A DNA stretch of 40,439 bases from Paulinella micropora (Eukaryota > Cercozoa > Imbricatea > Euglyphida). The stretch covers positions 740,790-781,228 of the forward strand of contig BJOX01000115.1 in NCBI GenBank assembly GCA_009731375.1. The letters run 5' to 3'. The notes beneath the pieces were generated by a model. That model saw only the letters and a program-made list of their open reading frames with translations. It searched no databases and had not been told where the DNA came from. The stretch's first letter is position 1. Each line of letters starts with the position of its first letter. The position numbers and the translations under genes were made by a program. Below are positions 19,241 through 29,639 of this stretch, one piece after another.

Positions 19241-19279
19241 ATCGAAAACCTATTTATTTTTTTTAAAAGAAAAAATCTG

Positions 19280-19374
19280 TTTAGAATATAAACAAACGAA
19301 GTTTGTGTTTTAGCAAAAATCACAAGTAATTTTTTTATAAGCGAGAGTGCGACAGCACGAAGCGAAATTCTAAA
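19280..19374 (+). promoter_or_regulatory. Upstream element of the minor capsid gene (shared 30-mer)
   Basis: The segment 19345-19374 (GAGTGCGACAGCACGAAGCG, then AAATTCTAAA) matches 27 of 30 bases of 21891-21920 before another structural gene. Its ATTCTAAA end is the reverse complement of TTTAGAAT at 19280-19287. It ends 6 bp before the ATG at 19381. Likely a promoter or 5'-UTR element of structural genes. Confidence 0.6.
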
Positions 19375-19380
19375 ATATCA

Positions 19381-20189
19381 ATGGATTACAAGGGAGGGAG
19401 AAGTTCTGGAATCTATTACATAAACAGCAAAAATAGGATAACTGGCACTGATAATGACTTTACACATGAAGTTGATTTAAGAAGTTTAGACAATCCAACT
19501 CACTGTAAAATATTACACATCTATGTTCCGAAATCGTATTACTCTGTGGCTAGTCCTTACAATACCTTTACTCTTAGCGAAGACAGGTATGAGGCTTTGA
19601 TCACGATACCTGAGGCAAACTATACAATGAATAATCTAAAAAACAAACTATCCGAGGTTCTAACCGCAGAAAGTCCAAATGACTATGCATATGTGGTATC
19701 AAGTAATAATACCAATACAGAACCAGAGGACGGAAAATTAACCTTCACTGTTTCAAATAATGGAGGTATCCAACCACGGTTTATATTTGACAATGAAACT
19801 CGTATCCACGAAATTATGGGGTTCGATAGAAACTCAACATATTTCTTTGCTAATGATTTTATTAAGTCTCCACATGTCATAATATTGACGGGAGAAAAAA
19901 CTTTATATCTTCAGACTTGGTGAATGAGGGTGATAATCATGTATTACAAGAAATATACACAGCTAACGAAATACCGTTTGGTAGTGTGATATACGATGGT
20001 TCTGGTAGCGAATACGGGAAAACATTGTCCGCTAGTTCAAATAATGTATTTAGGTTTTACTTAACGGACGAAAACGACCAGCCGATAAATCTTAATGGTT
20101 TAGGTATCGTTATGACTTTGCTTGTTTATCGTGAAACTAATTATTTTAATTTATTTACATCGTTTTTTAATTTATTGAAATCCAGATAA
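19381..20189 (+). pseudogene. Minor capsid (penton-type) protein, one frameshift
   Basis: The first part (19381-19923) reads GGRSSGIYYINSKNR, then CKILHIYVPKSYYSV and YNTFTLSE; the second (about 19908-20189, shifted frame) reads NEGDNHVLQEIY, NNVFRFYLTDEND, INLNGLGIVMTLLVY. Both halves match in order the conserved minor capsid/penton protein of PLVs and virophages, which forms the icosahedral vertices. The combined length of about 270 residues fits that family. The shift lies near the A6 tract at 19895-19900, so a homopolymer sequencing error is as likely as true decay. It is followed after 80 bp by the major capsid gene. Confidence 0.75.
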
Positions 20190-20269
20190 AGATATTTATT
20201 TATTTATTTATTTTCTATAATATATTCTCGTGTATTAATCAACTTACACCACTTCAAAACAAAACAAAA

Positions 20270-21741
20270 ATGCCAGTCCAATACGGAGGCGAGTTGGTCC
20301 ATCAGACTAAGGAACTACTCACGGGTAAGTATGAATTGAACAAACTTACCAGTCGTGAAGGGTCGCAAACTATCCCACTTACTACTGCTAGTGGTTTGGA
20401 AAGCACCTTTGAAATTCCTACCCGCCCTTTGAACCTTGCGAGGTCTGTCTTGCGATTTACTTACACTCCGACTGCTGCTGGTGCGGGCCACTTCAATCGT
20501 ATCTATATGGATTGCCTGAGTATGATTAAAACTATTGAACTACGAAGCCGAAGCGGACAGTATCTGTGTAATCTTCAACACGTAGGCAACTACACTAAGG
20601 TGATATGGAAACCTGAAATTAGTTATGAAAAATTTATGGCACTTGAAAACCACGGTGCTTATGATGATGACAAGAAGACAGGTAATTCTGGTGCTATGCT
20701 TCAAAAGTGTAATGCTGGAAAAGTTGAGATAGGAACCGTAGCGGAAAGAAAGGCGATTAGCGATGCCGCCAATACTGCTGGAGTGGTTGCTGCTGTTCAA
20801 GGATACTACAAAGTGCCACTTGTTAATGCTCGTCGTCATAATGATACCGCTCTCGCAGATAGCACTGCTGGAACTTATAGCCTTGTTGATGTTCCTTTTG
20901 AGGAAGCAAAGTATTGTGAAGGTGGTGATGATGATACTGCCACCCCTGCTATCAGTGTTAAGTTTCCTTTGGGAATGCTGTTTGGAACAATTTTTGAATT
21001 GGATAAGACTATCGGATTTAATGAAATTCTGGACCTACGAATTGTATGGGAAAGCACCGCCCGCACTTCATTTTATGGCACTGATGCGAGTTCTATTTCC
21101 ACTGGTGCTACTGCTACTGCCACAGGTGCTATCGTCTCAAACCTAAATTTATTCCTTGCTGTTGAGACTGACCCAAATGTTATCCTTGGTGTTCAACAAA
21201 AGATTGCTGGTGAAGGCTTCCCGTTTACGATTGAATATCCCATTGCTTGGAAGCAGAACCTTTCAACATCTCAACATAACTATGTCGTAAAAATGAACCG
21301 CTCACAGGGTGAAAGAATTCGCCGTATCTATACATCTGCCTTCCACAATACTAAAAGTGCTAATACTTCCTTTGATAACAGCAATATGCCTGCGGGTTAT
21401 GCGACGGGGCCACCAGTAGTTCAAGCACAATCCTCAAAGGTTAGAGCATATTACACAACCCTTGACGGAAGTCGTATTCAACAATTTGATATTGATACAT
21501 CTAGAAATGAAGACTACATGCTTCTCAAGGATAGGTTGAAGGGCTCCGCTGTTTTGAATTCAAATGTTTATCATTACAACTGGTTCCATGTTGATACTGT
21601 GGGACAACAACCGCCCGCTGTGTGATAAGGATACTGACGGCTATGAGGTGAGTGGTCTAAGCCTTGACACCGAGAGACGATATGAATTCGTTTCAACCAC
21701 TGCTGGTAACAATCTCAACCGCTACACATTCGCCATTCTTT
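20270..21741 (+). pseudogene. Double-jelly-roll major capsid protein, frameshift near the 3' end
   Basis: From the ATG at 20270, 451 residues are open to a stop at 21623-21625. The next frame then encodes about 38 more residues of plausible capsid C-terminus up to TAA at 21739-21741, so the gene is about 490 codons with a shift near 21606-21622 (CGCTGTGTG). Features: beta-rich sequence throughout, FEIPTRPLNLARSVLRFTY, LDLRIVWEST, and the conserved capsid-type stretch VKMNRSQGERIRRIYTSAF in the second half. Size, composition and position between minor capsid and fibre genes fit the PLV/virophage capsid lineage. It should form pseudo-hexameric capsomers. Confidence 0.75.
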
Positions 21742-21781
21742 AACGAAGTGTGCTTGTGAAGGGAATTGAAATTTTAATGTC

Positions 21782-21809
21782 GTAAGTGCTTTTTGAAAAA
21801 ACCACTTAC
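21782..21809 (+). terminator. 3'-end hairpin after the major capsid gene
   Basis: GTAAGTG (21782-21788) pairs perfectly with CACTTAC (21803-21809), and an inner TTTTT/AAAAA pairs as well. It is a compact stable hairpin about 40 bp after the capsid stop codon. A transcript-end function is inferred, by analogy with palindromic 3' ends in giant virus and virophage mRNAs. Confidence 0.55.
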
Positions 21810-21876
21810 AAACTCAAAAACAAAAAAGAAAAATTGATAGATTATAATTATTTTTTCCAAAATAAAAAAACGATGG

Positions 21877-21920
21877 TTTAGAATAAGTAAGAGTGCGACA
21901 ACACGAAACGCAATTCTAAA
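21877..21920 (+). promoter_or_regulatory. Upstream element of the fibre-like gene (shared 30-mer)
   Basis: TTTAGAAT (21877-21884) and ATTCTAAA (21913-21920) bracket GAGTGCGACAACACGAAACG. The block 21891-21920 matches 19345-19374 at 27 of 30 positions. It lies about 50 bp before the ATG at 21974. Confidence 0.6.
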
Positions 21921-21973
21921 CTAGACACAACACTTGTGTTGTGCCGTTTGTCCTCAAGAGGACTAAACTATCT

Positions 21974-23207
21974 ATGTCTCAGAGAAACTTAATTGCGGAA
22001 AGTCCAAAAGGAAACTTTATAAACTTAAAAGTCGGATATGACGGTCATGTTGAAACCAATAATATGAAGACCGCTTTTGGCGAGTCGACAACCGCACAAT
22101 TGACACCAGTATTACAGGAAATCTTTCCATACACTGTAAATACAAGGGTATGGACTAAAACAGAAACAAAGGCGACCGTTTCATTTTCAAACAATATGGC
22201 TGAATTAAAAACTCAGACCGACATAACAGGAAATGCTGTTATGACAAGTAAAAGAAAAATAAAATACAGAACAGGTATGGGAGTTCTAGCCCGCTTTACC
22301 GCCTTACGGACGACTGATGATACGAAAGCATATTATTCATGTGTTGGAATTGGAGAAAGTGATTTTTCAAATGGATTTTTTTTTCTACAAAACCAATGTA
22401 GGTATGAGTATAGCACATTCCAAAGGAGGAGCAACTACTTATATCGCACAAGCAGACTGGAATGACCCGTGCGATGGGGCAAGCGATATGCCCGCCTTAG
22501 ATTGGAGTAAAGGAAATGTATTTCAAATCCAGTTTCAATATTTGGGCTTTGGTGCTATTAAGTTTTCAATTGAAATTCCAGAGACAGGTGAATTTCAATT
22601 AGTCCATATGATTAAGTATGCGAATGCCAACACGGGTGTCAGTCTGCGAAACACTACATTACCTTTTACCGCACTAATGAGAAATGATGCTTCTACTGGA
22701 ATACAAATACTGAAGACTGCTAGTTGTGGTTTGTTTATTGAGGGCACAAATACTATTAATACAAGTATTACAAATACTGCGGAAGGAGACGAAAAAACAA
22801 GCACGAACGAAAGCCCTATACTCAGAATCAGGAATAAAGCATTATTTAATAAAAGCCTAACCAACTATTCGAATGTCTTTCCTACTTTAATAAGTATCAC
22901 GAATGAAGATACAAAGGCGAATATTGTAAGAATGGTATTGAACGGCACACTGACAAATGCGGTTTTTGCTGATGCCAGTTCAACTACTTCCATTGTAGAT
23001 ACAGAAACGACCGCAACCGCTGTCGCAAACGGAACAACAATTTTTAAAATTTACGTAAATCCGGCCTCTACCCAACAAATTAATCTCAGAACATACGATA
23101 TTCAATTAACCCCGTCTGATGTTTTAACGTTTACACGAAAAGCAGTGTCGGCTGGTGGTGCTGGTAATAATATTTGTGTTATTGCTAACTATATAGAAGA
23201 CCACTGA
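21974..23207 (+). pseudogene. Tail-fibre / receptor-binding-like structural protein, one frameshift
   Basis: The ATG at 21974 (SQRNLIAESPKGNFINLKVG) was preferred over a GTG at 21941. The reading frame shifts at the T9 tract 22376-22384: before it VGIGESDFSNGFFF, after it GMSIAHSKGGATTYIAQADW, FQIQFQYLGFGAIKFSIEIP and FQLVHMIKYANANT. This order of motifs resembles a fibre or head-decoration domain shared by phages and some eukaryotic virus proteins. The C-terminal ~150 residues are Thr/Asn/Ala-rich and beta-type. Combined length about 410 residues. It ends overlapping the convergent gene at 23124. A cell-attachment role is inferred. A homopolymer error is likely at the break. Confidence 0.55.
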
Positions 23208-23669
23208 AGCAAAAAAAATCAATAAATAAAAACATTTATACATATTTTTTACCACATCTTTATTATTAAAATAAGGCTGTTGAATTAAATATTCAAGGTA
23301 TGGTTTATCAATCTTGGCTACATCTTCAATTTTCATTTTCGCATACTTGCCATATTGAAGAATGTCGGCGGAGGTGTTGTTTCCAACAACTTCTACCATA
23401 CCCCCAGCTATCTCTTCACCAACATTAGCTTTGATTTCGGTAATTCCTGTCTCTTTCGAATCGGCAAGTGTAAAAGGTGTGCTTTGCTCTTCAACCAATA
23501 CTTTTTCTAACGGAATAATGACTTTTACATTATCAATAGGTTTGTATTGTTCATAGAAAGAAATGATTTCTGTCTTACTTGTTTTCATTGACGGTTTTTT
23601 AATAGAACCATCAAGGTTCCATTTGTCTATTTCATTCAAGTAGTCTTGCTTGGTGATTAAGTCAGTCAT
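23124..23669 (-). CDS. ExoX-C-like motif protein with KETGITEI module
   Basis: 181 residues from the ATG at 23669. N-terminal module (QDYLNEIDKWNLDG, then MKTSKTEIISFYEQYK) and central ADSKETGITEIKANVGEE, shared with the protein at 15658. Then a GKY motif (LQYGKYAKMKIEDVAKIDKP) with YLEYLIQQPYF, which matches the ExoX-like C-terminal/DUF3820 motif (GK(Y/H)xGK...YLEWLxxQPW) found in nuclease-associated and viral proteins. The last ~40 residues are hydrophobic and antisense to the end of the fibre-like gene; they may be read-through. It probably acts in DNA metabolism; the exact role is unknown. Confidence 0.6.
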   Translation of the reverse strand: MTDLITKQDYLNEIDKWNLDGSIKKPSMKTSKTEIISFYEQYKPIDNVKVIIPLEKVLVEEQSTPFTLADSKETGITEIKANVGEEIAGGMVEVVGNNTSADILQYGKYAKMKIEDVAKIDKPYLEYLIQQPYFNNKDVVKNMYKCFYLLIFFASVVFYIVSNNTNIITSTTSRHCFSCKR

Positions 23670-23693
23670 CCTATATTATTATAAATATTTTTA

Positions 23694-23981
23694 TTAAATG
23701 TATTTTTTAACTTTAGATTTAATATCTGTAAATTTTTCAAACCAAGGTTGCTTCATTACCCATTCAAGGTATGGTTTGTCGATAGTCGCTACATCTTGAA
23801 TTTTCTTACCACGATACTTACCAAAAGGGAAAATATCTTTCGGCTTTCCTTCTCTACTTTTTTCAATTGCCTTAATTTCTTCATCTATCATCTGTTGGAC
23901 ATCTCTTACTGAAAAGAATTCCTTATTCTTCTCAAGTGAAAGTCGTCCAAATTTTTCAGATAGTCTGGTGAGGCTTGTCAT
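23694..23981 (-). CDS. Small ExoX-C/DUF3820-like protein
   Basis: 95 residues from the ATG at 23981. A charged helical N-terminus (~1-45) precedes a clear GKYRGK motif (FPFGKYRGKKIQDVATIDKP) and YLEWVMKQPWF (~50-80). This small domain is often fused to the C-terminus of exonuclease X-type proteins and also occurs alone in phages and viruses. No exonuclease active site is present, so it is unlikely to cut DNA alone. It lies 24 bp downstream of nothing else on its strand but directly upstream of the 23124 gene, which has a second, more divergent copy of the same motif: a local duplication. Confidence 0.65.
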   Translation of the reverse strand: MTSLTRLSEKFGRLSLEKNKEFFSVRDVQQMIDEEIKAIEKSREGKPKDIFPFGKYRGKKIQDVATIDKPYLEWVMKQPWFEKFTDIKSKVKKYI

Positions 23982-24067
23982 CGGTCTATATAGACATACG
24001 AAAAAAATTTATGGAAAAAATTAAATATTTATTATTTATTTTTTTAGTCGATAGCTCGCGGGACTTT

Positions 24068-27005
24068 TTATCCTCGAACTAGAAACCCGTGTGGTATGCT
24101 GAAATTATCCGCGTAGAATTCACGACCGCACCATTTATTTTTATTCACTACTTTTACTACATTCTTTTGGTGTAATATGCTAAAGTGTTCTATGTGTTGT
24201 TGCTTGCTGTTTCTTGAAGTGTGGATTTTTTTCATTATAAAGTCGCGGGTGTTTGTTAAGCTTTCACCTTTGTCCATTAACTCATAGGCTTCTGGATTTA
24301 ATTTTTTCAAATCTAAGCCTTTTCCTCTGAAATGGAAATGTGTTTTGCCTTTTTCTTCTCCTTTCTTTACATATTCTAACATATACAATTTTGGTGCTAC
24401 CCATATTCCCCTTATTATTTTACAATTAGTGCCAAGGTCGTCATCCATTCCTCCAATCGTTTTATCTCTAAATCTCTTTATATGTTCTATGTTTTTTACA
24501 TGGCTTTGAATGCTGTCTGTATCAGTATAATAATAGTCTCTGTCTATGTTATTATCTGGATTGGCTTCAGTCATATATTTATACATAATTCGTCTGCTGT
24601 ATGCTAATATAAAAGCACCGTAATGTGTTGGCTTTGTAATATTTTCCTCTTTCTCCTGCTCATCTCTCGGAATACCAGAAATTAACCATAACTCACCATT
24701 AGCCTCGTTAAATTTTTCAATATCTGTCATAACATGTTTAGCCCAGAATTTCCAATACTCATGATTTTTTTATATGTATTTACTTACAGTATTAATCGGC
24801 CTTTGAATTGTCTTTCCGTATAAAGCATTCATAAATAACTTTGCTGATAAATACTGCGGTGTTCCTTTCTTTGAATTTTCTTTTTTCTTGAATAAGTTCA
24901 ATATGTAATCTTTGAATACTGGTTCTGCTTCTTCTGTATAATAACCATGATTGATTTTGACTTCATGACCAAGCTCAATCATATTTTCAATGTCGACAGA
25001 TGTAAGCCACTGGTCATTCATATCTCTTAACTCCCATTTTAAGCAACCTTTGTTATCTCTATACGGAACCCGTGGGTGTAATAGGTTTTTTGGAGATTTG
25101 TAATTAACATTATATATACCAAGTTTCCCTTTCATTTCTCCTTGACATTCCTTTATTTCGCCAGTTATAAATAACTCAAGCATTGCCGTCGGGTATAGAC
25201 TTACGACATCCGCATCGATAAGATAATCGACAACCTCATCAAACCCAATTTCACCATTTATATATTTTTGATACTGCTCCGAAATAAATCGTTTTTTGCT
25301 CGGATAAGTTCTAGCACCATACACAGCCCTTCTAAAATCGCTTTCTTGTTTTAAGTTTGGAAGTTGAATTATGTATTTTCCATCTATCTTCTTTTTCCAC
25401 AGATTAAAGGTTAGTGAAGAAGTAGATATAAAAGCGGTTAGATTAATTTTATGTTCGTCATATGTTTGTCTGTTTAGTGTTTCGTGTAGTTCCTTTAAAC
25501 CCATAACATCTTTTTCTAAATATAACAAACATTCTTTTTTCGTTTCCTCATTCATTTCCTCCCATCGTTTCGCCTTATCGTGGTCGAAATCTCCTTTTAA
25601 CACATTACATCCCAGTGTTTCAAGGTTCTTTTTTAGACTTCCCTCAGTGTGCCTACACAAATCCCAAAACTTTATATTTTTATATTCTAACGAAATTATC
25701 GCCCCATTATTCATTAAGGTATTTGCTTTTAGCTTTCTTCTTATAAATTCTTTTTGTAAGTAGTAATGGTCAAACTTACTCCCGTTAAAAGCATTAACAT
25801 ATAATGTTGCTTTTGGTTTCCTTTTCGCTAAGTCATCCGCATATTCAAAAATTATGTCGAGTAATTTGGAATACATTCATCGCCTGCTACATACTTGAAA
25901 CCTGTATCAGCAATCGTATATCCAGCTATATACGGGGTGTGTAATTCATATATGTTTGTAAAAGTCTCTAAGTCATAATGAAATACCTCATCTTGATTAT
26001 TATACTTAGCTTCGTCAAATCTAGTAAGTAAAGACCTTACCTGATTTTCTTTTTTTCCAAGTTTCGCTCTTACATAAGAAATTCTTTTATTACTACATTT
26101 ATGATTATTAAAGTAAGATTTTAAGCAATTTGGACACTTATTTTTACTTCTTTTTATAAAACTTATATAATGATCTTTGAGTAGATAACAAAGCACATCC
26201 GCATTAATTACGGGGTCGTCAAAGTTCTTTAAAGTTTGTTTAATTGTAGCATCAGTTACTTCAAAATACTTACCTTCAATACAATATTTTTTAAGATTTC
26301 GTATCCTATTGAAAGTGGTATATATGAATTATGTTCAAGGTTGAATTCTTGTCTAATGTCATTACAAACTTTTTTATTAAGTTTTGATTTTCCTTTCAAA
26401 GGTAGATTTAGTATATCTTTAACAACATAGAAGAACCAGTTATTATCCTTACTCCTCGGATTAATATGAATTCCTTCATCTGTTTTATGTTTCTTATCAC
26501 TACCAGAAAGATTACAACCGCCTCCATCTTCTTGAATAATTTGAATAGTCATATTTTGAATAATTCTTTCATAACCATTCGCACTGGCTTCAAGATTTTG
26601 TTCGTTGTATAGGTATATATCTCGAAACAACTCATCAATATCTTTTAACTTAACGGAATTGAAAGTTTTCCATTTATAAAACTTACTATCATCAACATCC
26701 GTTTTATAACCGAACTTAACATGAAGACTTGCTTCGTTCGTCAGACCTCTATTTTTAGCATCCCTAACTGCTCTCATAATTGATATTTCAATCGCATCCA
26801 TATTATCATAGAAGTTAATATCAAGGTCTTTGAAAGGGTATGTATAACCATTTATACCTCTGTTTTTTATTGGTTTTAGTTCAACAAGTTTTGCCTCTCG
26901 CTTCTTCGTCTCCCGTGTCTTAGTTTCCTTTAAACTCCTCTTAGCCTTCAACACATCAATCACTTTTTTATCTGGTCTTGATGATGTTGGTAGGGGTGGT
27001 GGCAT
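24068..27005 (-). pseudogene. Protein-primed family B DNA polymerase, two frameshifts and one internal stop
   Basis: About 975 codons from the ATG at 27005 (MPPPLPTSSRPDKK). An N-terminal region of ~260 residues of unknown fold is followed, after a shift near the T6 tract at 26287-26292, by a CPNCLKSYFNNHKCS zinc-like motif and exonuclease motif I (FHYDLETFT). A second shift lies at about 25860-25876. Then Exo II (NAFNGSKFDHYYL), Exo III (YLEKDVMGL), polymerase motif A (DADVVSLYPTAML) and motif B (KLFMNALYGKTIQRP). An in-frame TAA at 24770-24772 precedes motif C (YYTDTDSI) and KLYML. This is the replicative polymerase of polintons, PLVs and adenovirus-like elements. All catalytic motifs are present, so loss is recent or only apparent. 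Confidence 0.8.
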
Positions 27006-27177
27006 TACTTTTATATTGATAGGGATATAAAAATAATAAAATAAATTAAATTGTTTTACCAAAATTATATATAATAAAAAATCTTACCTTCAATATATAA
27101 TTCATTTTAGTTGATACTATGATATCATTGCTCACTGGGCTAATTTATGATGAAACCCAAAAAAGCTTTTTCAACCA

Positions 27178-27322
27178 TTACAATTTCTCTCTTGCTTTCA
27201 TTTCTTCATACTCTTTAAGCTTCCTGTTTCGTTCTTTCAGTTGTTCCTTTCTTTTTATATTCACTGCTTCGCGGTCTTGCCGCTGCTGTTGCGCGCGTAT
27301 TGCCCGTATGATCCTTCGCTAG
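27178..27322 (-). pseudogene. 3' fragment of a basic coiled-coil protein at the AT/GC junction
   Basis: The minus-strand frame is open from a stop at about 27322 to TAA at 27178-27180. It encodes a charged helix with heptad pattern (QQQRQDREAV, KRKEQLKERNRKLKEYEEMK). There is no start codon. Its composition changes mid-way: the upstream half is GC-rich and the downstream half AT-rich. It may be the 3' end of a gene cut at the junction, with the adjoining DUF285 fragment starting at about 27320 on the other strand. Function unknown. Confidence 0.35.
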
Positions 27323-29556
27323 CTAGGCCCGACGATCTGGTTCTGGAGCTGTCGGTAAACGCCGCTGGCGACAACTGGACGCTGCCGGCCGCCGGCGCCA
27401 ACGGCGCCCACACGGTCATCGAGCGGCGCCGCCGTGCGGCGGGCACGTTTTTAGCGACGGCGGAGTGTTTCAGGTGGTAGTGCGAGGCCGACTGCCGGCG
27501 TGGGCTATGACCTCGGAGTGGCGGGCGCGGCACGGCGGCGGCGGCCGTGTAGCACTGCGCAGGATTTTGCAGTGGGGCAAACTGATGCTAGCGGCCGACA
27601 CGGGACAGCACTTCTACGGCGAGGCGGCGCTCGAGTGGCTGCCGCCGCTGGACCAGCTGGACACAACGGGCTTGCGGAGCCTAGCTTTCAGCTTCGCGGG
27701 GCTGTCACCGACCGCGTGCTTTGACGTGTCGGGGCTACGGGCGCGCGCGTCACTGACCAGCACGCGCGCGGCCTTTGCGGACTCGCCGTGCCTCGAATTT
27801 GCGGACGTCGGCGGTTGGGACCTGTCGCATGTGGTAGATACGGCCTACATGTTCCGCGGCACACGGGCTACTTTGCTGCCCGGGCTGGCGGGCTGAAACC
27901 TGTCGCGCGTCGTGAACGCCAGCGGCATGTTTGCGGACGCGTCGCTGCTCACGGCGGACCTGTCCCACTGGAGCCCAGACAGCCTACAAGACGCCAGTGA
28001 AATGTTGTCAGGCGCGCCGGCGCTGGCACTGACGCAGGATCTACGAAACTGGACGCTAGCACCCATGGACCCGCAAGCCATCGCGGCCTGCTGCGAGGGC
28101 CTAGTGCGTGGGTCCCTGCTGCCAAGGTTCCAGGCCCCCCGGGTTTGTGCAGGCAGCTGGTCCTCACAGAGCCCCAGCCCGCCCTCCAGCTCGGCCTCCG
28201 TGTCCAGCTCGGCCTCAGTAAGCAGCTTGGTGTCCTTGTCTAGCTCGGTGTCGGTGACCAGCTCGGTGTCCCTGTCTAGCTCGCTGTCAGTGACCAGCTC
28301 AGTGTCCGTGTCTAGCTCAGTGTCACTGTCCAGCTCGACGTCCGTGTCCAACTCGGTGTCCCTGTCCAGCTCAGTGTCCGTGTCCAGCTCAGTGTCAGTG
28401 TCCAGCTCGCCCTCCGTGTCCAGCTCGGTGTCAGTGACCAGCTCGGCGTCAGTGACCAGCTCGGTGTCCCTGTCCAGCTCGCCGTCCGTGTCCAGCTCGA
28501 CGTCCCTGTCCAGCTCGACGTCCGTGTCCAACTCGGTGTCACTGTCTAGCTCGGTGTCACTGTCCAGCTCGACGTCCCTGTCCAGCTCGGTGTCACTGTC
28601 CAGCTCGGTGTCACTGTCCAGCTCGACGTCCGTGTCCAGCTCGACGTCCGTGTCCAGCTCGGTGTCCGTGTCCAGCTCGGTGTCCGTGTCCAACTCGGTG
28701 TCCGTGTCCAGCTCAGTGTCCGTGTCCAGCTCGGTATCAGTGTCAAACTCGGTGTCAGTGACATCGACCGTTTCTCTGTCATGGAGCCCTACTATATCTC
28801 TAACTAGTACCATATCCACGACCAAGACCGCCTCTCCGACCATCTCGCCTACAACCACAAAATCGCTGACCCCCACCATTTCACTGACCCCCACCATTTC
28901 ACTGACTCCTACACTTTCTGTCACGCGAACGCCGACCATCTCAATCACGCCTACACTTTCTATCACGCCAACGACCATCTCTCCCTCGCCAACAATCTCT
29001 GTCACCAGAACCGCCACGCCCACCAAATCGCCCAGCTGCCAACCGGCGGCGACAGTCGTTGCAAGGTACACCTCCACTGCCGCTTCCGGTGCCTGGGGCA
29101 TAAGCGCCACTGCTGCGACAAGTCCAAATCTTGCGTGGAACAGCATGGACGAGCACGTCCACTGGGTGGCAATCGGCGTTTGGGAAGTATGGCGGCACTG
29201 CCACGGGCGCGCAGGTATATTGCCAAGCGCAAACAACCGCGTATCTTACCGTGGTGTCAGGGAGCAATACATACGGCGAGGTGATCAAAATTTTTTCAAC
29301 CACCGCTTCGGCCAAGCTCCAGTCCCTGCAAGTGTGTCTGAGCCCGGCGCAGTCAGGTGGACAATTTCTTGGGCCTAGTGGTATAAGAATCGCGGTGTCC
29401 AACGACGGAACCAGCTGGATTTTACTGACAACTCTTAGCTTGAACTCTTCAGGGGTGGCGGGCAGTTGCCAGACTTTAACCATGCCAGCTGCGAGTGCCT
29501 ATTTGCAATTCAGATTTTATCATCACTGCCATGTACCTCTCTTTCCCCGGCTTTAA
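27320..29556 (+). pseudogene. BspA/DUF285-type surface protein with Ser-rich stalk, 5'-truncated and broken
   Basis: GC-rich. The first recognisable residues (DDLVLELSVNAAGDNWTLPAAG) match the part after the signal peptide in the paralogue at 39177, so the leader is missing at the junction. A shift near 27440 leads to VFQVVVRGRLPAWAM, the end of a PKD-like domain, then DUF285 repeats (VGGWDLSHVVDTAYMF, VNASGMFADASLLTADLSHW) with an in-frame TGA at 27894-27896 where the repeat expects Trp. Next come a long VSxSSS stalk (28190-28765), a Thr/Pro/Ser-rich linker, and after another shift near 29130 a C-terminal beta-rich, discoidin-like region (LQSLQVCLSP, IRIAVSNDGTSWILLTTLSL). DUF285 proteins are secreted surface proteins. 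Entirely inferred role: attachment. Confidence 0.65.
28190..28765 (+). repeat. Minisatellite encoding a (VSxSSS)n stalk
   Basis: About 30 tandem 18-bp units of the type GTGTCCGTGTCCAGCTCG, with variants ACGTCC, GTGTCA and CTGTCC. It keeps the reading frame throughout and encodes a serine-rich, extended, potentially O-glycosylated stalk. Antisense frames across it (ELDTDTELDTD) are shadows. Confidence 0.9.
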
Positions 29557-29639
29557 TCGGGGCTCCGGTTTGTGTATGCCTGGAAATAGCTTTTATTAAG
29601 AAAGTAAAACTCTCCCGCTGGAACCGCTGATTATTATTG

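Noticed and set aside
27894-27896. TGA recoded as tryptophan
   Set aside because: A single in-frame TGA occurs where Trp is expected, but other genes use TGG for Trp and TGA as stop; a point mutation or error is simpler.
27845-29236. Long antisense frame of Glu-Leu-Asp-Thr-Asp repeats
   Set aside because: It is the mirror of the VSxSSS minisatellite; the plus frame continues the DUF285 protein and has family support.
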